Source: Deltaproteobacteria bacterium (GTDB lineage Bacteria > Lernaellota > Lernaellaia > JACKCT01). From it: 64,000 bases of DNA. Both the position numbers and the translations under genes were made by a program. Below are positions 35,721 through 44,866 of this stretch, piece by piece (position 1 is the stretch's first letter; the number at the start of each line of letters is the position of its first letter). The DNA is taken from assembly GCA_020633895.1 (NCBI GenBank), contig JACKCT010000001.1:496001-560000 (forward strand), in the 5' to 3' direction. The notes beneath the pieces were generated by a model that was not told where the DNA came from, made no database searches, and saw only the letters and a list, made by a program, of their open reading frames with translations.

Positions 35721-35776
35721 GATTCCTCGGGCGCATGTTAGCGGGCGCGGCGCGTTTGGCGAAGGGGGGCGGCTCA

Positions 35777-35806
35777 CCAAGTGCTCGACCCGCGCGAGGC
35801 ACTTGG
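35777..35806. promoter_or_regulatory. Inverted repeat in a divergent promoter region
   Basis: CCAAGTGC and GCACTTGG form perfect 8-bp arms separated by 14 bases, with the inner TCG/CGA extending the stem past a bulge. It sits between the divergent phosphodiesterase and small membrane protein genes (99-bp gap). It could be an operator or a 5' leader hairpin. Confidence 0.35.
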
Positions 35807-35819
35807 TTAGGATGATCGC

Positions 35820-36188
35820 ATGAACGAAGGCCGCGACGACGACAATCTGCCCGAAGCATCCCCGGTCGCGGATCCCGCCACGGACTCCGGAGACGACCTG
35901 GACTTGGATCGGGAGTACGCCGACCCGGGCGTCTACCGGGTGGAAATCTCCGTGCCGGATAAAGGAACGGCGGACGACGAACCGCCCGAGGCGATCCCGG
36001 TGCGCGAGAGCCACATCGTTGATGTCCCCGTTGCCCGGCCGCTGCCGCCCGATGCCTCCGCAACCATGCCGCGCGACCCGGCCGAACCGGTGGACGGCGC
36101 CAAGGTCGTCCTCGGCGTTTTCCTGTCGTTTCTTGTCTTTTCCATCGCCTTCGTGGCGGCGTACGTCTACGTCCAGCTCTCATCCTGA
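35820..36188 (+). CDS. Hypothetical acidic protein with C-terminal membrane helix
   Basis: Encodes 122 residues. The first 90 are polar, acidic and Pro-rich (SGDDLDLDREYADPGVYRVE, PPEAIPVRESHIVDVPVARP), probably disordered. Residues about 95-117 are a single hydrophobic helix (VVLGVFLSFLVFSIAFVAAY), leaving a very short tail. This is a tail-anchored layout with the acidic part probably in the cytoplasm. No family recognised. AGGA lies just before ATG 35820, and composition matches the neighbouring genes. Confidence 0.6.
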   Translation: MNEGRDDDNLPEASPVADPATDSGDDLDLDREYADPGVYRVEISVPDKGTADDEPPEAIPVRESHIVDVPVARPLPPDASATMPRDPAEPVDGAKVVLGVFLSFLVFSIAFVAAYVYVQLSS

Positions 36189-36362
36189 CTCGTCCTGACC
36201 CCGGCATTTTCTGCCGCCCCAAGGCCGATGGTGCCGATTTCGCGACCGACCGGACCTCTCGGTGGAAATCGTAAGAATCAAGCGATATCAATGAGATAGG
36301 ATCGGGACGGCACGTTGGCATCGTCCATGCTTAATGCAAGGGCAGACAAGGAGTGCGTCCCG

Positions 36363-36785
36363 ATGGCGAGTGTCCAACATTTCCTCTTCGACGATCCGAC
36401 GATGCGCCTGCTGTCCCGCAGCATGGACGTTCAGATGTCGCGCGTGGAGGTCGTGTCGTCCAACCTGGCCAATCTGGAGACGCCCGACTACCGCGCCTTG
36501 ACTGTGGATTTCGATTCCGCCTTCAAGTCGGCCATCCGCGAACGCGATCCCGAGACCATGACGGCCACCAACCCGCGCCATATGGGCTTTGACGCCAAGG
36601 GCGACGGGATGGGGTCCATCCGCTTTGTCGAGCGCGAAGGGGCGCCGAAGGTCGACGGCAACGACGTGGACCTGGACACCGAGATGTCCACGCTCGCCCA
36701 CGCTCAGCTTCAATATTCCGCCTCCGTCGCCGCCATGCAGCGCAAAATCGGTCTGATCACCACCGCGCTGAAGAGCAACTTCTAG
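36363..36785 (+). CDS. flgB: Flagellar basal-body rod protein FlgB-like
   Basis: Encodes 140 residues, the normal FlgB length. Near the N-terminus are MRLLSRSMDVQMSRVEVVSS then NLANLETPDYRAL, the flagellar rod-protein signature (NxANxxTPgYkA). A central VDFDSAFKSAIRE follows, and the C-terminal coiled-coil segment is DTEMSTLAHAQLQYSASVAA. FlgB forms the proximal rod with FlgC and FlgF. Usually flgB, flgC and fliE are adjacent; here no other flagellar gene occurs anywhere in the window. ATG 36363 has SD AAGGAG. Confidence 0.85.
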   Translation: MASVQHFLFDDPTMRLLSRSMDVQMSRVEVVSSNLANLETPDYRALTVDFDSAFKSAIRERDPETMTATNPRHMGFDAKGDGMGSIRFVEREGAPKVDGNDVDLDTEMSTLAHAQLQYSASVAAMQRKIGLITTALKSNF

Positions 36786-36800
36786 GCCTTTCCCAATCCG

Positions 36801-36841
36801 TCAGAGCCCCAAACCGTAGTGAGGGGTCTGGTTCGTCCCAC
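36801..36841. repeat. Half copy of dispersed repeat family A
   Basis: TCAGAGCCCCAAACCGTAGTG then GGGTCTGGTTCGTC is one arm of the family, directly after flgB. The second arm is not visible. Confidence 0.65.
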
Positions 36842-36893
36842 CATCCACGAAACGTTTTTGTCACAACAAGCGCCGGTCGCGCGGTCGCAATAA

Positions 36894-36918
36894 GATCCTT
36901 CGCTTTACTCTGAATGAC
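36894..36918. repeat. Half copy of dispersed repeat family B
   Basis: GATCCTTCGCTTTACTCTGA then ATGAC matches the right arm of the inverted repeat at 51152-51257 (GATCCTTCACTTCGTTCAGG then ATGAC). Families A and B therefore occur side by side in the 257-bp gap between flgB and the GH3 gene. Confidence 0.55.
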
Positions 36919-37042
36919 GTTGACGATCACCGCTTGCTCTGCCGAATGTCTCTTTTCAGTCCCTGAATGCCCTCTCAAATTCTGTAGGCTTCAATTCACC
37001 GCTGTGGTACGCTGAGACCTTCCATGCATTGCGAGGTGAAGC

Positions 37043-39064
37043 GTGCGACGGCGAGCGACACTCTTTCTTGGCGTGGTCGCGATCCTGCTCGGGGTGGCGT
37101 CCTTGGCGTGTTTTCCCCCGGAGAGAGAGCTGGACGGCGGCGACGGCGTCGACACCATTGAGCTGGGTGACGACGACACCGCGCCGGATGACGACACAGT
37201 CGGCGATGACGACACCCAAGACGACGACTCGGACGACGATGATGACCTTGGGGACGATGACGACGACGCGTCCGATGACGATACCTCGGACGACGATGAC
37301 GATGACGACACGGTCGAGTCGCCCTATTGCGAGGTGGACGAGGCGTCGATCGATGCGCTGATCGACTCCATGTCCTTGGAAGAGAAAATCGCCCAGATGT
37401 ACCTGGTCAATGGGTATTTCTCCGCCATCCTGCCCGGAAGCATGAGCGAGGAGACGCGCCACCTGGTGCAGGATGTGGGTGTCGGCGGTGTCTTCGGCCA
37501 ATTGGCCTCCCTGATCGGCCTGAATCCCAAATGGACCATCAAGAACGTCAACGCGGTGCAGGAAGCGGCCCTGGCGTCAGCGCACGGCGTACCCGTCTTG
37601 ATCGCCGTCGATCAGGAAGGCGGCATTCCCCAGGCGGTCAACAACCTCACCGGTGGCACGGACCAGCCGGGCAATATGGGCTTGGGCGCCACCTTCGACC
37701 CGGCGGCGACGCGTGCGTCGTACGACCGCATGGGCCTGGAACTCTCGACAATGGGCCTGAATGTCGCGTTCAGCCCGGTCCTGGGAGTGATGACCGACGC
37801 GGACGAGAATTCCATGTACACCCGCTGCTTCGGCGAGCTGACCGACGAGGTTTCGGCCCATGCCGCCCAGGCGGTGCAGGGCTTCCAGGGGCAATTGGTT
37901 ATCGCCGCCGCCAAGCATTTCCCCGGCCAGACCGCGGCCCCCGGCGACGAGCACTTCGGCATCGTCACGGCGAAGCAGTCCGAACGGAAAATTCGCAAGA
38001 CCTACCTGCCGCCCTTCGAATCGGCCATCGACGCGGGGACGGATATGATCATGCCCACGCACGCCGTTTTCGACGCCTTCGACCCCGGCGTGCCGACCAC
38101 CTTCAGCCATGTGATGCTTACCGACCTGCTGCGCGACGAATTGGGCTTCGAGGGCGTCATCATCACCGACGCGATGACCATGGGCGGCGTGGTGCTTTAC
38201 GAAACGGCGACGCACCCGGATCTGCTGGCGATTCAGGCGGGGGTGGACATGATCCTCGAACTCTACGCCGAGGTGGTCGAGCATCCCGACTGGGGGCACA
38301 CCAAGGATATCGAGGAGCGCATCGCCCTGGTGGCCCAGGCGGTTAAGGACGGCGACCTGACCGAAGAGCGCATCGACGCCTCGGTGCGTCGCATCCTGCG
38401 GATGAAGACGAAATATTGCCTTTTCGAGAATCCCACGCGGGACAAAAACGCGGGCGAAGATGTGGTCGGCACGCAAGAGGCCTATGACGCCTCCCTCGCC
38501 ATGCATGAGGACGTCATTACGCTTGTGCGGGACGAAGACGGAGTGTTGCCGCTGAACGCCGGGACAGTCGGCAAGGTGCATGTGGTGGCGCCCAAGGCCA
38601 TCGTCGACGAAATGTACCCCGGCGCCCACTGGCAGAACGCGGCGGGGACGACGTTGATCGAGCAGGTCCAGGCCATCGTCCCGAGCGCGACCGGCGCCGA
38701 CTTTTTCCGCACGAACCCGAAGGAGTCGGAGGTGGACGATCTGGTCGCCGGGGCTCAGGCGGCGAAGGCGGATGTGTACATCGTCGGAACGTACAACGCT
38801 CGCGACAACGCCGGACAGCAGGATCTGGTCGAGCGGATTCTCGCCTTGGGCAAGCCGACTGTCGTGGTCGCGACGGGCATGCCGTACGATCTGTCGTCTT
38901 TCGACGAGGCGCCGGTGTACATCGCCACGTACAGCAACCGGGATCTGGCTTTGCAGGCGGCGGCGCGGGCGATTTTCGGGCAGGCGGGCATGAACGGGCG
39001 GCTGCCGGTCTCGATTCCCGGACTCTACGACGCCGGTTGGTCGGCCATTGAAGGAACCCCATGA
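37043..39064 (+). CDS. Glycoside hydrolase family 3 lipoprotein (beta-N-acetylhexosaminidase-like)
   Basis: Encodes 673 residues from GTG 37043 (upstream GAGGTG). The signal peptide ends at lipobox Cys23 (GVASLAC). Residues about 40-92 are an Asp-Thr-Ser-rich linker. The GH3 barrel has IAVDQEGG, AAKHFPG (Lys291-Gly295 region), GTDMIMPTHAVFD and the nucleophile motif GVIITDAMTMGG (Asp376). A C-terminal alpha/beta-sandwich domain follows (DVYIVGTYNARDNAGQQDLV). Such enzymes release terminal beta-sugars such as GlcNAc from peptidoglycan or glycans, here at the cell surface. Its stop overlaps the next ATG by four bases. Confidence 0.87.
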   Translation: MRRRATLFLGVVAILLGVASLACFPPERELDGGDGVDTIELGDDDTAPDDDTVGDDDTQDDDSDDDDDLGDDDDDASDDDTSDDDDDDDTVESPYCEVDEASIDALIDSMSLEEKIAQMYLVNGYFSAILPGSMSEETRHLVQDVGVGGVFGQLASLIGLNPKWTIKNVNAVQEAALASAHGVPVLIAVDQEGGIPQAVNNLTGGTDQPGNMGLGATFDPAATRASYDRMGLELSTMGLNVAFSPVLGVMTDADENSMYTRCFGELTDEVSAHAAQAVQGFQGQLVIAAAKHFPGQTAAPGDEHFGIVTAKQSERKIRKTYLPPFESAIDAGTDMIMPTHAVFDAFDPGVPTTFSHVMLTDLLRDELGFEGVIITDAMTMGGVVLYETATHPDLLAIQAGVDMILELYAEVVEHPDWGHTKDIEERIALVAQAVKDGDLTEERIDASVRRILRMKTKYCLFENPTRDKNAGEDVVGTQEAYDASLAMHEDVITLVRDEDGVLPLNAGTVGKVHVVAPKAIVDEMYPGAHWQNAAGTTLIEQVQAIVPSATGADFFRTNPKESEVDDLVAGAQAAKADVYIVGTYNARDNAGQQDLVERILALGKPTVVVATGMPYDLSSFDEAPVYIATYSNRDLALQAAARAIFGQAGMNGRLPVSIPGLYDAGWSAIEGTP

Positions 39065-39879
39065 GTGACGAATACGCACATCTGCAAATCGAACGAAACG
39101 GCCACGTCGCGACGGTGCGTCTGAGTCGTCCGGAGGCGAAGAACGCGCTGAACGTGGACCTGCTGCGCGAGCTGACCGACGCGGCGACGGAGCTGAGCAA
39201 CGACGCGTCGATCAACGTCGTGATTCTGACCGGCACGACGGAATATTTCTCGGCGGGCGTGGATCTGCGCGACCCGGCGCTGGTCAACGCGATGCAGCAG
39301 CCCATGCCCCTGCGCCGCCGGGCGTTGGAGATCGGCCCGCGCATGTGCCGGGCGTGGGAGGAGATGGCGCCGGTGACGATCGCGGCGGTGGAGGGGCACT
39401 GCGTCGGCGGGGGCGTGTCTCTGATTTTGTCGTGCGATTTCGTCGTGGCGGGCGAGGGCGCGTTCTTCCTCATCCCGGAGATCGACCGGGGGATGAACTA
39501 TAGCTGGGGCAGCCTGCGTCGGCTGACGTTGGCGGTCGGACCGGCGTTGGCGAAAAAATGGGTGATGTTTGCCGAGCGAGTGGCGGTGGACGAAGCGGCG
39601 AAGGCCGGGCTCGTGACATGGACGACGCCCATGGGCGGAGCGTACGCCAAGGCCCGCGAACTGGCCGAACAACTGGCTTCCAAGCCCCAGATGGGCCTGC
39701 TGATGACCAAGCAAACCGTCAACGCCTTCGGACGCATCCTCGCGCCGGTCGAGCACATGGACGGCGACCAGTTCGCGATGACGCTGCTGAGCGAAGACTT
39801 TCAGGAAGGCGTCGCGGCGTTTCTGGAAAAGCGCCCGCCGACGTTCAACAAGGAATTGCCGGAGCGGGATAAGGACTGA
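39061..39879 (+). CDS. Enoyl-CoA hydratase/isomerase (crotonase) family protein
   Basis: Encodes 272 residues. VRLSRPEAKNALNVDLLREL and TEYFSAGVDLRD form the CoA-binding start. AAVEGHCVGGGVSLILSCDF is the oxyanion-hole block. The positions of the two classical Glu acids read FFLIPEIDRGMNY, with one Glu in the usual zone; the first is not clear (VSLILSC). Activity could be hydratase, isomerase or another crotonase reaction. The start overlaps the GH3 stop (ATGA), odd company for a lipoprotein glycosidase. Confidence 0.85.
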   Translation: MSDEYAHLQIERNGHVATVRLSRPEAKNALNVDLLRELTDAATELSNDASINVVILTGTTEYFSAGVDLRDPALVNAMQQPMPLRRRALEIGPRMCRAWEEMAPVTIAAVEGHCVGGGVSLILSCDFVVAGEGAFFLIPEIDRGMNYSWGSLRRLTLAVGPALAKKWVMFAERVAVDEAAKAGLVTWTTPMGGAYAKARELAEQLASKPQMGLLMTKQTVNAFGRILAPVEHMDGDQFAMTLLSEDFQEGVAAFLEKRPPTFNKELPERDKD

Positions 39880-39894
39880 CGCGCCGGTTCATCC

Positions 39895-41100
39895 TCAATC
39901 CGACTCCCGCAACTTGTCGTAGCGATACCCGTCGTCCAGCGCGTCGGCGGGGCGGATCGCGCTCTTGCCGAATTTGGCGCCGATGGCGTCGATGGCCCGA
40001 TACATCTCGTCGTCCCGCTGTTGTTGAGGCAGGGCGAACAGGCCGAACTGCCGCGTGGACGCCGCGCCGAAATCCGACACACCCAAACCGATCAGACGCA
40101 CCGGCCGCCCCGGATACGGGCTGGTCTGATACAGGTCCCAGACGTGATGGAAGATCTCCCGGTCGGCGCTCGTGGCCGCCTCGACGGTCCGGGCGCGGGT
40201 ATGCGTCTCGAAGCCGTCGAAGCGGATCTTGAGCTGCATCGTCCGCCCTTTGAGACCCTCGCGACGCAGCGACCGCCCGATGTCCCCCGCCAGCGTCAGC
40301 AGCACCCGACGCAGTTCCTCCACATCCTCCACGCTGGGCGAGAATGTGCGTTCCTTGGAGATGGACTTGCGCGCCTCCCGGGAGCCGACGACCGCCGATC
40401 CCTGTCCGCGACTGACGCGAAACAGGCGCTTGCCGCCGTTGTCCCCGAAGCGCCGCACGAGTTCCGCCTCGCTCATCTTCGCCAGATCGCCGACCGTGAA
40501 GACGCCCCGCCGATTCAGCGACGCCTGCGTGACCTTGCCGATGCCGGGGATTTTTTCGATGGGCAGCGTCGCGAGGAAGGCCTGCACGTCGCCCGGCTCG
40601 ACGATGGTCAGGCCGTCGGGTTTGTTGAAATCGGAGGCGATTTTGGCGATGAGGCGGTTGGGGCCGATTCCGACCGACGCGGTCAGGCGCAGGCGTTCGC
40701 GGATGAGTTCCTTGACCCGCGTCGCGATCCGTTTCGGGCTGCCCAACAGGCGCTCGGTACCGGCTAAATCCACGTACGCCTCGTCGATGGACGCCATGGA
40801 CACGCGGGGCGAGACGTTCTCCAGGATCTCCCGGACGACCAGGGAGGCCTCCTTGTACTTGGCGAATTGGGGGCGGATGAAGACGCCCTGGGGGCAGCGC
40901 TTGTAGGCTTGGCCGATGGGCATGGCCGAATGGACGCCGAATTTTCGGGCCTCGTAGGAGGCGGTGGAGACGACGCCGCGGGAGCCGGGCTTGGGCAGGG
41001 CGCCGATGATGACCGGTTTGCCGACGAGCGACGGGTCGTCGCGCTGCTCGATGGCGGCGAAGAACGCGTCCATATCCAGATGCATGATCGGCCCGGGCAC
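39895..41100 (-). CDS. dinB: DNA polymerase IV (Y-family)
   Basis: Encodes about 401 residues. MHLDMDAFFAAIEQRDDPSL gives the first catalytic Asp; SMASIDEAYVDLAGTERLL gives the Asp-Glu pair; IPGIGKVTQASLNRRG is the helix-hairpin-helix in the thumb; the little-finger domain follows (SISKERTFSPSVEDVEELRR). Pol IV copies past damaged bases in SOS mutagenesis. The likely start is GTG 41100 (preceded by GGGGGG), with ATG 41085 as alternative. No LexA-box-like site was identified. Three 13-bp tandem repeats lie immediately upstream. Convergent with the crotonase gene, 15 bases apart. Confidence 0.93.
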   Translation of the reverse strand: MPGPIMHLDMDAFFAAIEQRDDPSLVGKPVIIGALPKPGSRGVVSTASYEARKFGVHSAMPIGQAYKRCPQGVFIRPQFAKYKEASLVVREILENVSPRVSMASIDEAYVDLAGTERLLGSPKRIATRVKELIRERLRLTASVGIGPNRLIAKIASDFNKPDGLTIVEPGDVQAFLATLPIEKIPGIGKVTQASLNRRGVFTVGDLAKMSEAELVRRFGDNGGKRLFRVSRGQGSAVVGSREARKSISKERTFSPSVEDVEELRRVLLTLAGDIGRSLRREGLKGRTMQLKIRFDGFETHTRARTVEAATSADREIFHHVWDLYQTSPYPGRPVRLIGLGVSDFGAASTRQFGLFALPQQQRDDEMYRAIDAIGAKFGKSAIRPADALDDGYRYDKLRESD

Positions 41101-41109
41101 CGGCGTCCC

Positions 41110-41148
41110 CCCAAGGTTCGAGCCCAAGGTTCAAGCCCAAGGTTCAAG
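41110..41148. repeat. Three tandem 13-bp repeats before dinB
   Basis: CCCAAGGTTCGAG, then CCCAAGGTTCAAG twice, contiguous. They end ten bases before the dinB start and on the minus strand read CTTGAACCTTGGG three times. Such repeats could alter leader length or act as binding sites. Confidence 0.85.
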
Positions 41149-41199
41149 GTGGAGCATATCACGCCTTTCGCGCGACCGCTGGACTTCGACGGCCAAATG

Positions 41200-41228
41200 C
41201 TGACATTATTTGTCGACCTACGAAATAT
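41200..41228 (+). promoter_or_regulatory. Putative sigma-70 promoter for the CNNM gene
   Basis: CTGACA (41200-41205), a 17-base spacer, then AAATAT (41223-41228), in an AT-richer stretch about 90 bases before ATG 41318. Spacing is ideal; the -10 match is moderate. Confidence 0.4.
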
Positions 41229-41317
41229 CCCTAGGGACCGTCATTGCCTTCGGAACATCCTTCAGCACCGTTGCATCCCGAGCCGTCGGACGACCCTCCC
41301 CAGCCTAGGAGCGCGTC

Positions 41318-42367
41318 ATGCTCTGGCTGATCGGCGCGGTCGTCGCCGGGACGTTGATGACGTCGTTTTTCTGCTCGCTGGCCGAGGCGTCGATTTTGTC
41401 CATCCCGTCGGGGCGCGTGGAGACGCTGCGCCGCGAAGGCACCCGCCACGGCAAGATGCTCGCCAGCCTGACGCATAACATCGACGAAACCCTGGCCGGG
41501 ATCCTGGTGCTCAACACCCTGGCCAACACGGTCGGCGCCACCATGGCCGGCGCGCTGGTCCAGCGGGCGTACGACAACACGGTGCTCTCCATCTTCTCGG
41601 CGGCGTTCACCTTCTCCATCCTCTTTTTCGCCGAAGTCATTCCCAAGACGCTGGGCGTGGTCTACGCGAACAAGGTGGCGCCGGTGCTGTCGATTCCGCT
41701 GTTGGTGGTGATCCGCGCGCTGTTTCCCATCGTGAAGATTTGCGAGGTCACGACCAAGGCGATCAAGCGGGGTGTCCACGACCCGACGCTGACCGAGGAG
41801 GACATTCTGTCCGAGGCGCGCCTGGGGGTGAAAAGCGGCAAGATCCTGCCTGAAGAATTGGAGTGGATGGGCAACATCCTCAAGCTCAACGACATCACGG
41901 TCAAACAGATCATGACGCCCCGTTCGGTGATCTTCGCCATCGACGCGGACGACAAGGTGGGCGAACTCAAGGACTCGGTTGCGTCGTGGAACCACAGCCG
42001 CATTCCCGTCACCAAGGATCACAACCTGGACGAGACCATGGGCATCGTGCTGCGTCGGCAGGTGATCGACGCGATGCTCGACGAGGACTACGACAAGACG
42101 ATCGGCGAACTGGCCCGCCCGGCCCACTATGTCCCCGAGTCCATGCGCGGCCATCAGGCCCTCAAGGAACTCATCTCCAAAAAGCAGCATCTGCTGATCG
42201 TGGTGGACGAGCACGGCGGCACCGAGGGGCTCATCACCCTGGAGGACATTGTCGAGGTCATGCTCGGCGAGCAGATCGTCGACGAATACGACCGCTACAC
42301 CGATCTGAAGGAACTCGCGCGGATTTTGGGGGTGTCGCGGCTCAAAGAATTGAATGTTGAGGAATGA
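41318..42367 (+). CDS. CNNM/CBS-domain membrane protein (hemolysin C/CorC-like family)
   Basis: Encodes 349 residues. Residues 1 to about 150 form a DUF21 membrane domain with about four hydrophobic segments (LIGAVVAGTLMTSFFCSLAE, AFTFSILFFAEVIPKTLGVV). The Glu-Val-Ile-Pro-Lys-Thr motif is the family signature. The second half holds a CBS pair (QIMTPRSVIFAIDADD; HLLIVVDEHGGTEGLITLED). Family members move or sense divalent cations, mainly Mg2+ efflux. The usual C-terminal CorC/HlyC transporter-associated domain is absent, so it is a short form. ATG 41318 has SD TAGGAGC. Confidence 0.87.
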   Translation: MLWLIGAVVAGTLMTSFFCSLAEASILSIPSGRVETLRREGTRHGKMLASLTHNIDETLAGILVLNTLANTVGATMAGALVQRAYDNTVLSIFSAAFTFSILFFAEVIPKTLGVVYANKVAPVLSIPLLVVIRALFPIVKICEVTTKAIKRGVHDPTLTEEDILSEARLGVKSGKILPEELEWMGNILKLNDITVKQIMTPRSVIFAIDADDKVGELKDSVASWNHSRIPVTKDHNLDETMGIVLRRQVIDAMLDEDYDKTIGELARPAHYVPESMRGHQALKELISKKQHLLIVVDEHGGTEGLITLEDIVEVMLGEQIVDEYDRYTDLKELARILGVSRLKELNVEE

Positions 42368-42382
42368 GTACCTTTCGTCGTC

Positions 42383-42790
42383 TCAATACCGCCCCGAAAA
42401 ATAATCCGCCAAAATCGTCGAATGATCGAAAACGACCGGCGAGGGCAAGTCGTCGCGCGTCACCTTGACGGCGTGTTTGGCGTCGTCGGCGCCGACCGGC
42501 TCGCCGCTCGCGGTGGCGATGAAGACGACCGACGCGGTGTGCATGCGTTTGTCGCGATCCGGGTTCGAGTACACATGAAACTGACGCACCAGCGTCACGT
42601 CCAGCCCTGTCTCCTCCTTGGCCTCGCGCACGGCGGCCGTCTCCACCGACTCGCCCCGGTCGACGAATCCCCCCGGCAGGGCGTACCCTCGAGGTTCGTT
42701 TTTGCGTTCGATGAGAACGATTTTCCCGCCGGGCAGTTCGATGATGATGTCCACGGTCAGGTACGGCGTTTCGGGCGGCCAGGTGCCCAC
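42383..42790 (-). CDS. NUDIX hydrolase
   Basis: Encodes 135 residues from GTG 42790 with SD AAGGAGG. The NUDIX box runs from Gly41 to Leu63 and fits GX5EX7[29 protein letters not shown] then TGL. The N-terminal [20 protein letters not shown] and a middle [16 protein letters not shown] resemble ADP-ribose or nucleoside-diphosphate pyrophosphatases and NadM/NrtR-like NUDIX members. Substrate not determinable. It is 25 bases downstream of the protein kinase gene on the same strand. Confidence 0.9.
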   Translation of the reverse strand: MGTWPPETPYLTVDIIIELPGGKIVLIERKNEPRGYALPGGFVDRGESVETAAVREAKEETGLDVTLVRQFHVYSNPDRDKRMHTASVVFIATASGEPVGADDAKHAVKVTRDDLPSPVVFDHSTILADYFSGRY

Positions 42791-42815
42791 GGGGCCTCCT
42801 TGCGTTGTCGGGGTG

Positions 42816-44675
42816 TCAGTCGTTTTTGGCCGATTGATAGGCCTTGGCGGCGAGATTGGCTTTGCGTTGGATGTGGCGGTTGTCCGGTTCGATAACCAAG
42901 GCCCGTTGATAAAGATTCCACGCCTTCTTGTACTTTCCCTTGGCCCGCGCGGCGTCGGCGTCGTTCACCAGGGACTGCGTCATGGCCTTGAGCTTGGCGT
43001 TGATGGGCCCGTCGTTTTGGCGATAGGCCTTGGCCGTCTTGTAGAGGGAATTGGCGTTGAGAACCGGCGGGCGCGTTTCCAGACCCACGACGCGCGTCGC
43101 GTCGCCGGCCAACTCCACCACACGGCTGTAGGGATAGGGCGCCACGCGCGGCGCGATCAGCAGCCACGCGACGAGCACCACGACAAACGCCGCCGGGATC
43201 ATCAGCGGCCACAGGGGCACCTTGGATTTTTCGCGTAGGACGACGGTCGGCGCTTCGCTTTCGTCGGCGGATGTGGATGGCGAAGTCAGACCCGGTTCGC
43301 GCTGGGCGGCCTGGGCCAGGAGTTTTTGCGCCAGGGCGGGGCGACCGGCGGCTTCGGCGTCCTTGGCGTCGGCGAGCAGTTGGTCCGTCTGGGCCACGTG
43401 GGCGGCCAGGTCTTTTTTCAAATCGCGCAGCCGTCGCGACGGGCAGCGTTCGAGAAATTCCTCCAGCGCCGCCACCGCCTGCCGATGCTTCTGTTCGTCC
43501 ACCAAGCGACGGCATCGGCTGACCATCGCCTCTTCGTCGGAGAGCAGCTTGCGGTAGCGCTCCAGCGTCCGGGCCGCGTCCGGCTCGTCCGGATGGGCCT
43601 TCACGACCGCCTCCAGGCGCTCGACCGCCAGCGTCAATTCGCCTTGGGAAAACAATTCCTCCGCGTCATGCAACGCCCGCACGACCTTCGAGCCCATCGC
43701 GTCGGCGTTGTCGTCCATGGTCTCGTTCATGGTATCGGTCGGGGGAGCCATGGTGGACACGGTCGTCTCCGGTCGCGATTTCCAGCGCCGGGAATCCAAG
43801 GCGTCCTTGACCTCGGCCATGGCGGCGAAGCGGTCGTCGGCCTTTTTTTCCAGGCAGCGCATGATCGTCGTCGAAAGCGCGTCGGAAATATCGGGGCGGT
43901 CGAGTTTGATCGGGGGCGTGGGCTTGGAGATGATCATCTTCATCAGTTCGGTGATGCGGTCGCTGCGAAAAGGCACGTGTCCCGTCGCCATTTCGTAGAG
44001 CACGACGCCGAAGCTGAAGATGTCCGAGCGGTGGTCGATTTCGCCGTCCCACTGCTCCGGGCTCATATACGGCCCGGTGCCCAGGATCTCGCCGCTGGCG
44101 GTCAGGCCGGAGGACGCGTCCCCCTTGGCGATGCCGAAATCCATGAGCATGGCGTGGTTGTCGTCGCTGACCATGATGTTGTTGGTCTTCACGTCCCGGT
44201 GGATCGTGCCCTGTTTGTGCAGGTAGTCGATGGCCCCGGCGATCTGGGCCCCGATGGAGCGGATAACGTCTTCGTGCAGGTACCCGGCGGAGCGCACCAT
44301 TTCCTTGAGGGTCTTGCCGTTGACGTATTTCATGACGAAAAACAGCAACTCGTCGTGATAGCCGACGTTGTAGATGGGCACGATATTGGGGTGGTCGAGC
44401 TTGGCGGCGATTTTGATTTCGTCTTCGAAGCGCTTGGCGAGGCGTTCGTCGGCCATCAAATTGGGCGGCAGGATCTTGATGGCGACGGTGCGGTCCACGT
44501 CGAACTCGAGTTCCCGCGCCTCATAGACGCACCCCATGCCGCCCCGGCCGATCACGTTGACGATCTCGTAGCGGCCGGCCAGCACCGTGCCCACGCCCAC
44601 GCCGGTGAGGGTGGGACTGGTCATCGGCTGGCGCGACGGGGCGCTCTCGGACTTGCGGGCGTCGTCCTTGCCCAA
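42816..44675 (-). CDS. Transmembrane Ser/Thr protein kinase (PknB-like) with TPR-like tail
   Basis: Encodes 619 residues from TTG 44675, which has SD GGGGAG five bases upstream. The kinase domain is about residues 35-300: glycine loop [11 protein letters not shown], Lys67 (TVAIKIL), catalytic HRDVKTNN (Asp161), MDFG (179-181), and GPYMSPEQ for the activation-segment end. Residues about 330-470 are helical and repeat-like. A membrane helix follows at about residues 490-512 ([20 protein letters not shown]). The last 100 residues lie outside the membrane and include TPR-like helices ([20 protein letters not shown]). A Hanks-type signalling kinase; its target is unknown. Confidence 0.92.
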   Translation of the reverse strand: MGKDDARKSESAPSRQPMTSPTLTGVGVGTVLAGRYEIVNVIGRGGMGCVYEARELEFDVDRTVAIKILPPNLMADERLAKRFEDEIKIAAKLDHPNIVPIYNVGYHDELLFFVMKYVNGKTLKEMVRSAGYLHEDVIRSIGAQIAGAIDYLHKQGTIHRDVKTNNIMVSDDNHAMLMDFGIAKGDASSGLTASGEILGTGPYMSPEQWDGEIDHRSDIFSFGVVLYEMATGHVPFRSDRITELMKMIISKPTPPIKLDRPDISDALSTTIMRCLEKKADDRFAAMAEVKDALDSRRWKSRPETTVSTMAPPTDTMNETMDDNADAMGSKVVRALHDAEELFSQGELTLAVERLEAVVKAHPDEPDAARTLERYRKLLSDEEAMVSRCRRLVDEQKHRQAVAALEEFLERCPSRRLRDLKKDLAAHVAQTDQLLADAKDAEAAGRPALAQKLLAQAAQREPGLTSPSTSADESEAPTVVLREKSKVPLWPLMIPAAFVVVLVAWLLIAPRVAPYPYSRVVELAGDATRVVGLETRPPVLNANSLYKTAKAYRQNDGPINAKLKAMTQSLVNDADAARAKGKYKKAWNLYQRALVIEPDNRHIQRKANLAAKAYQSAKND

Positions 44676-44866
44676 GTTATCTCCCCGTTTTTGCTGGCAT
44701 TTTTACGCGGATTGCCTCGCTCGTCGGATCGTAGACGGGCCCGTGGGGGGTGTCAAGAAACTCCCCGGCGCGCCTTGACCGGCCTGTGGGGGCTTGGTAA
44801 GACAAGCCCAGGCTTCGGGCCTGCTCGATCCGGCTTGCCGGCGAGAAAGATTTTTGCGGAGAAATC

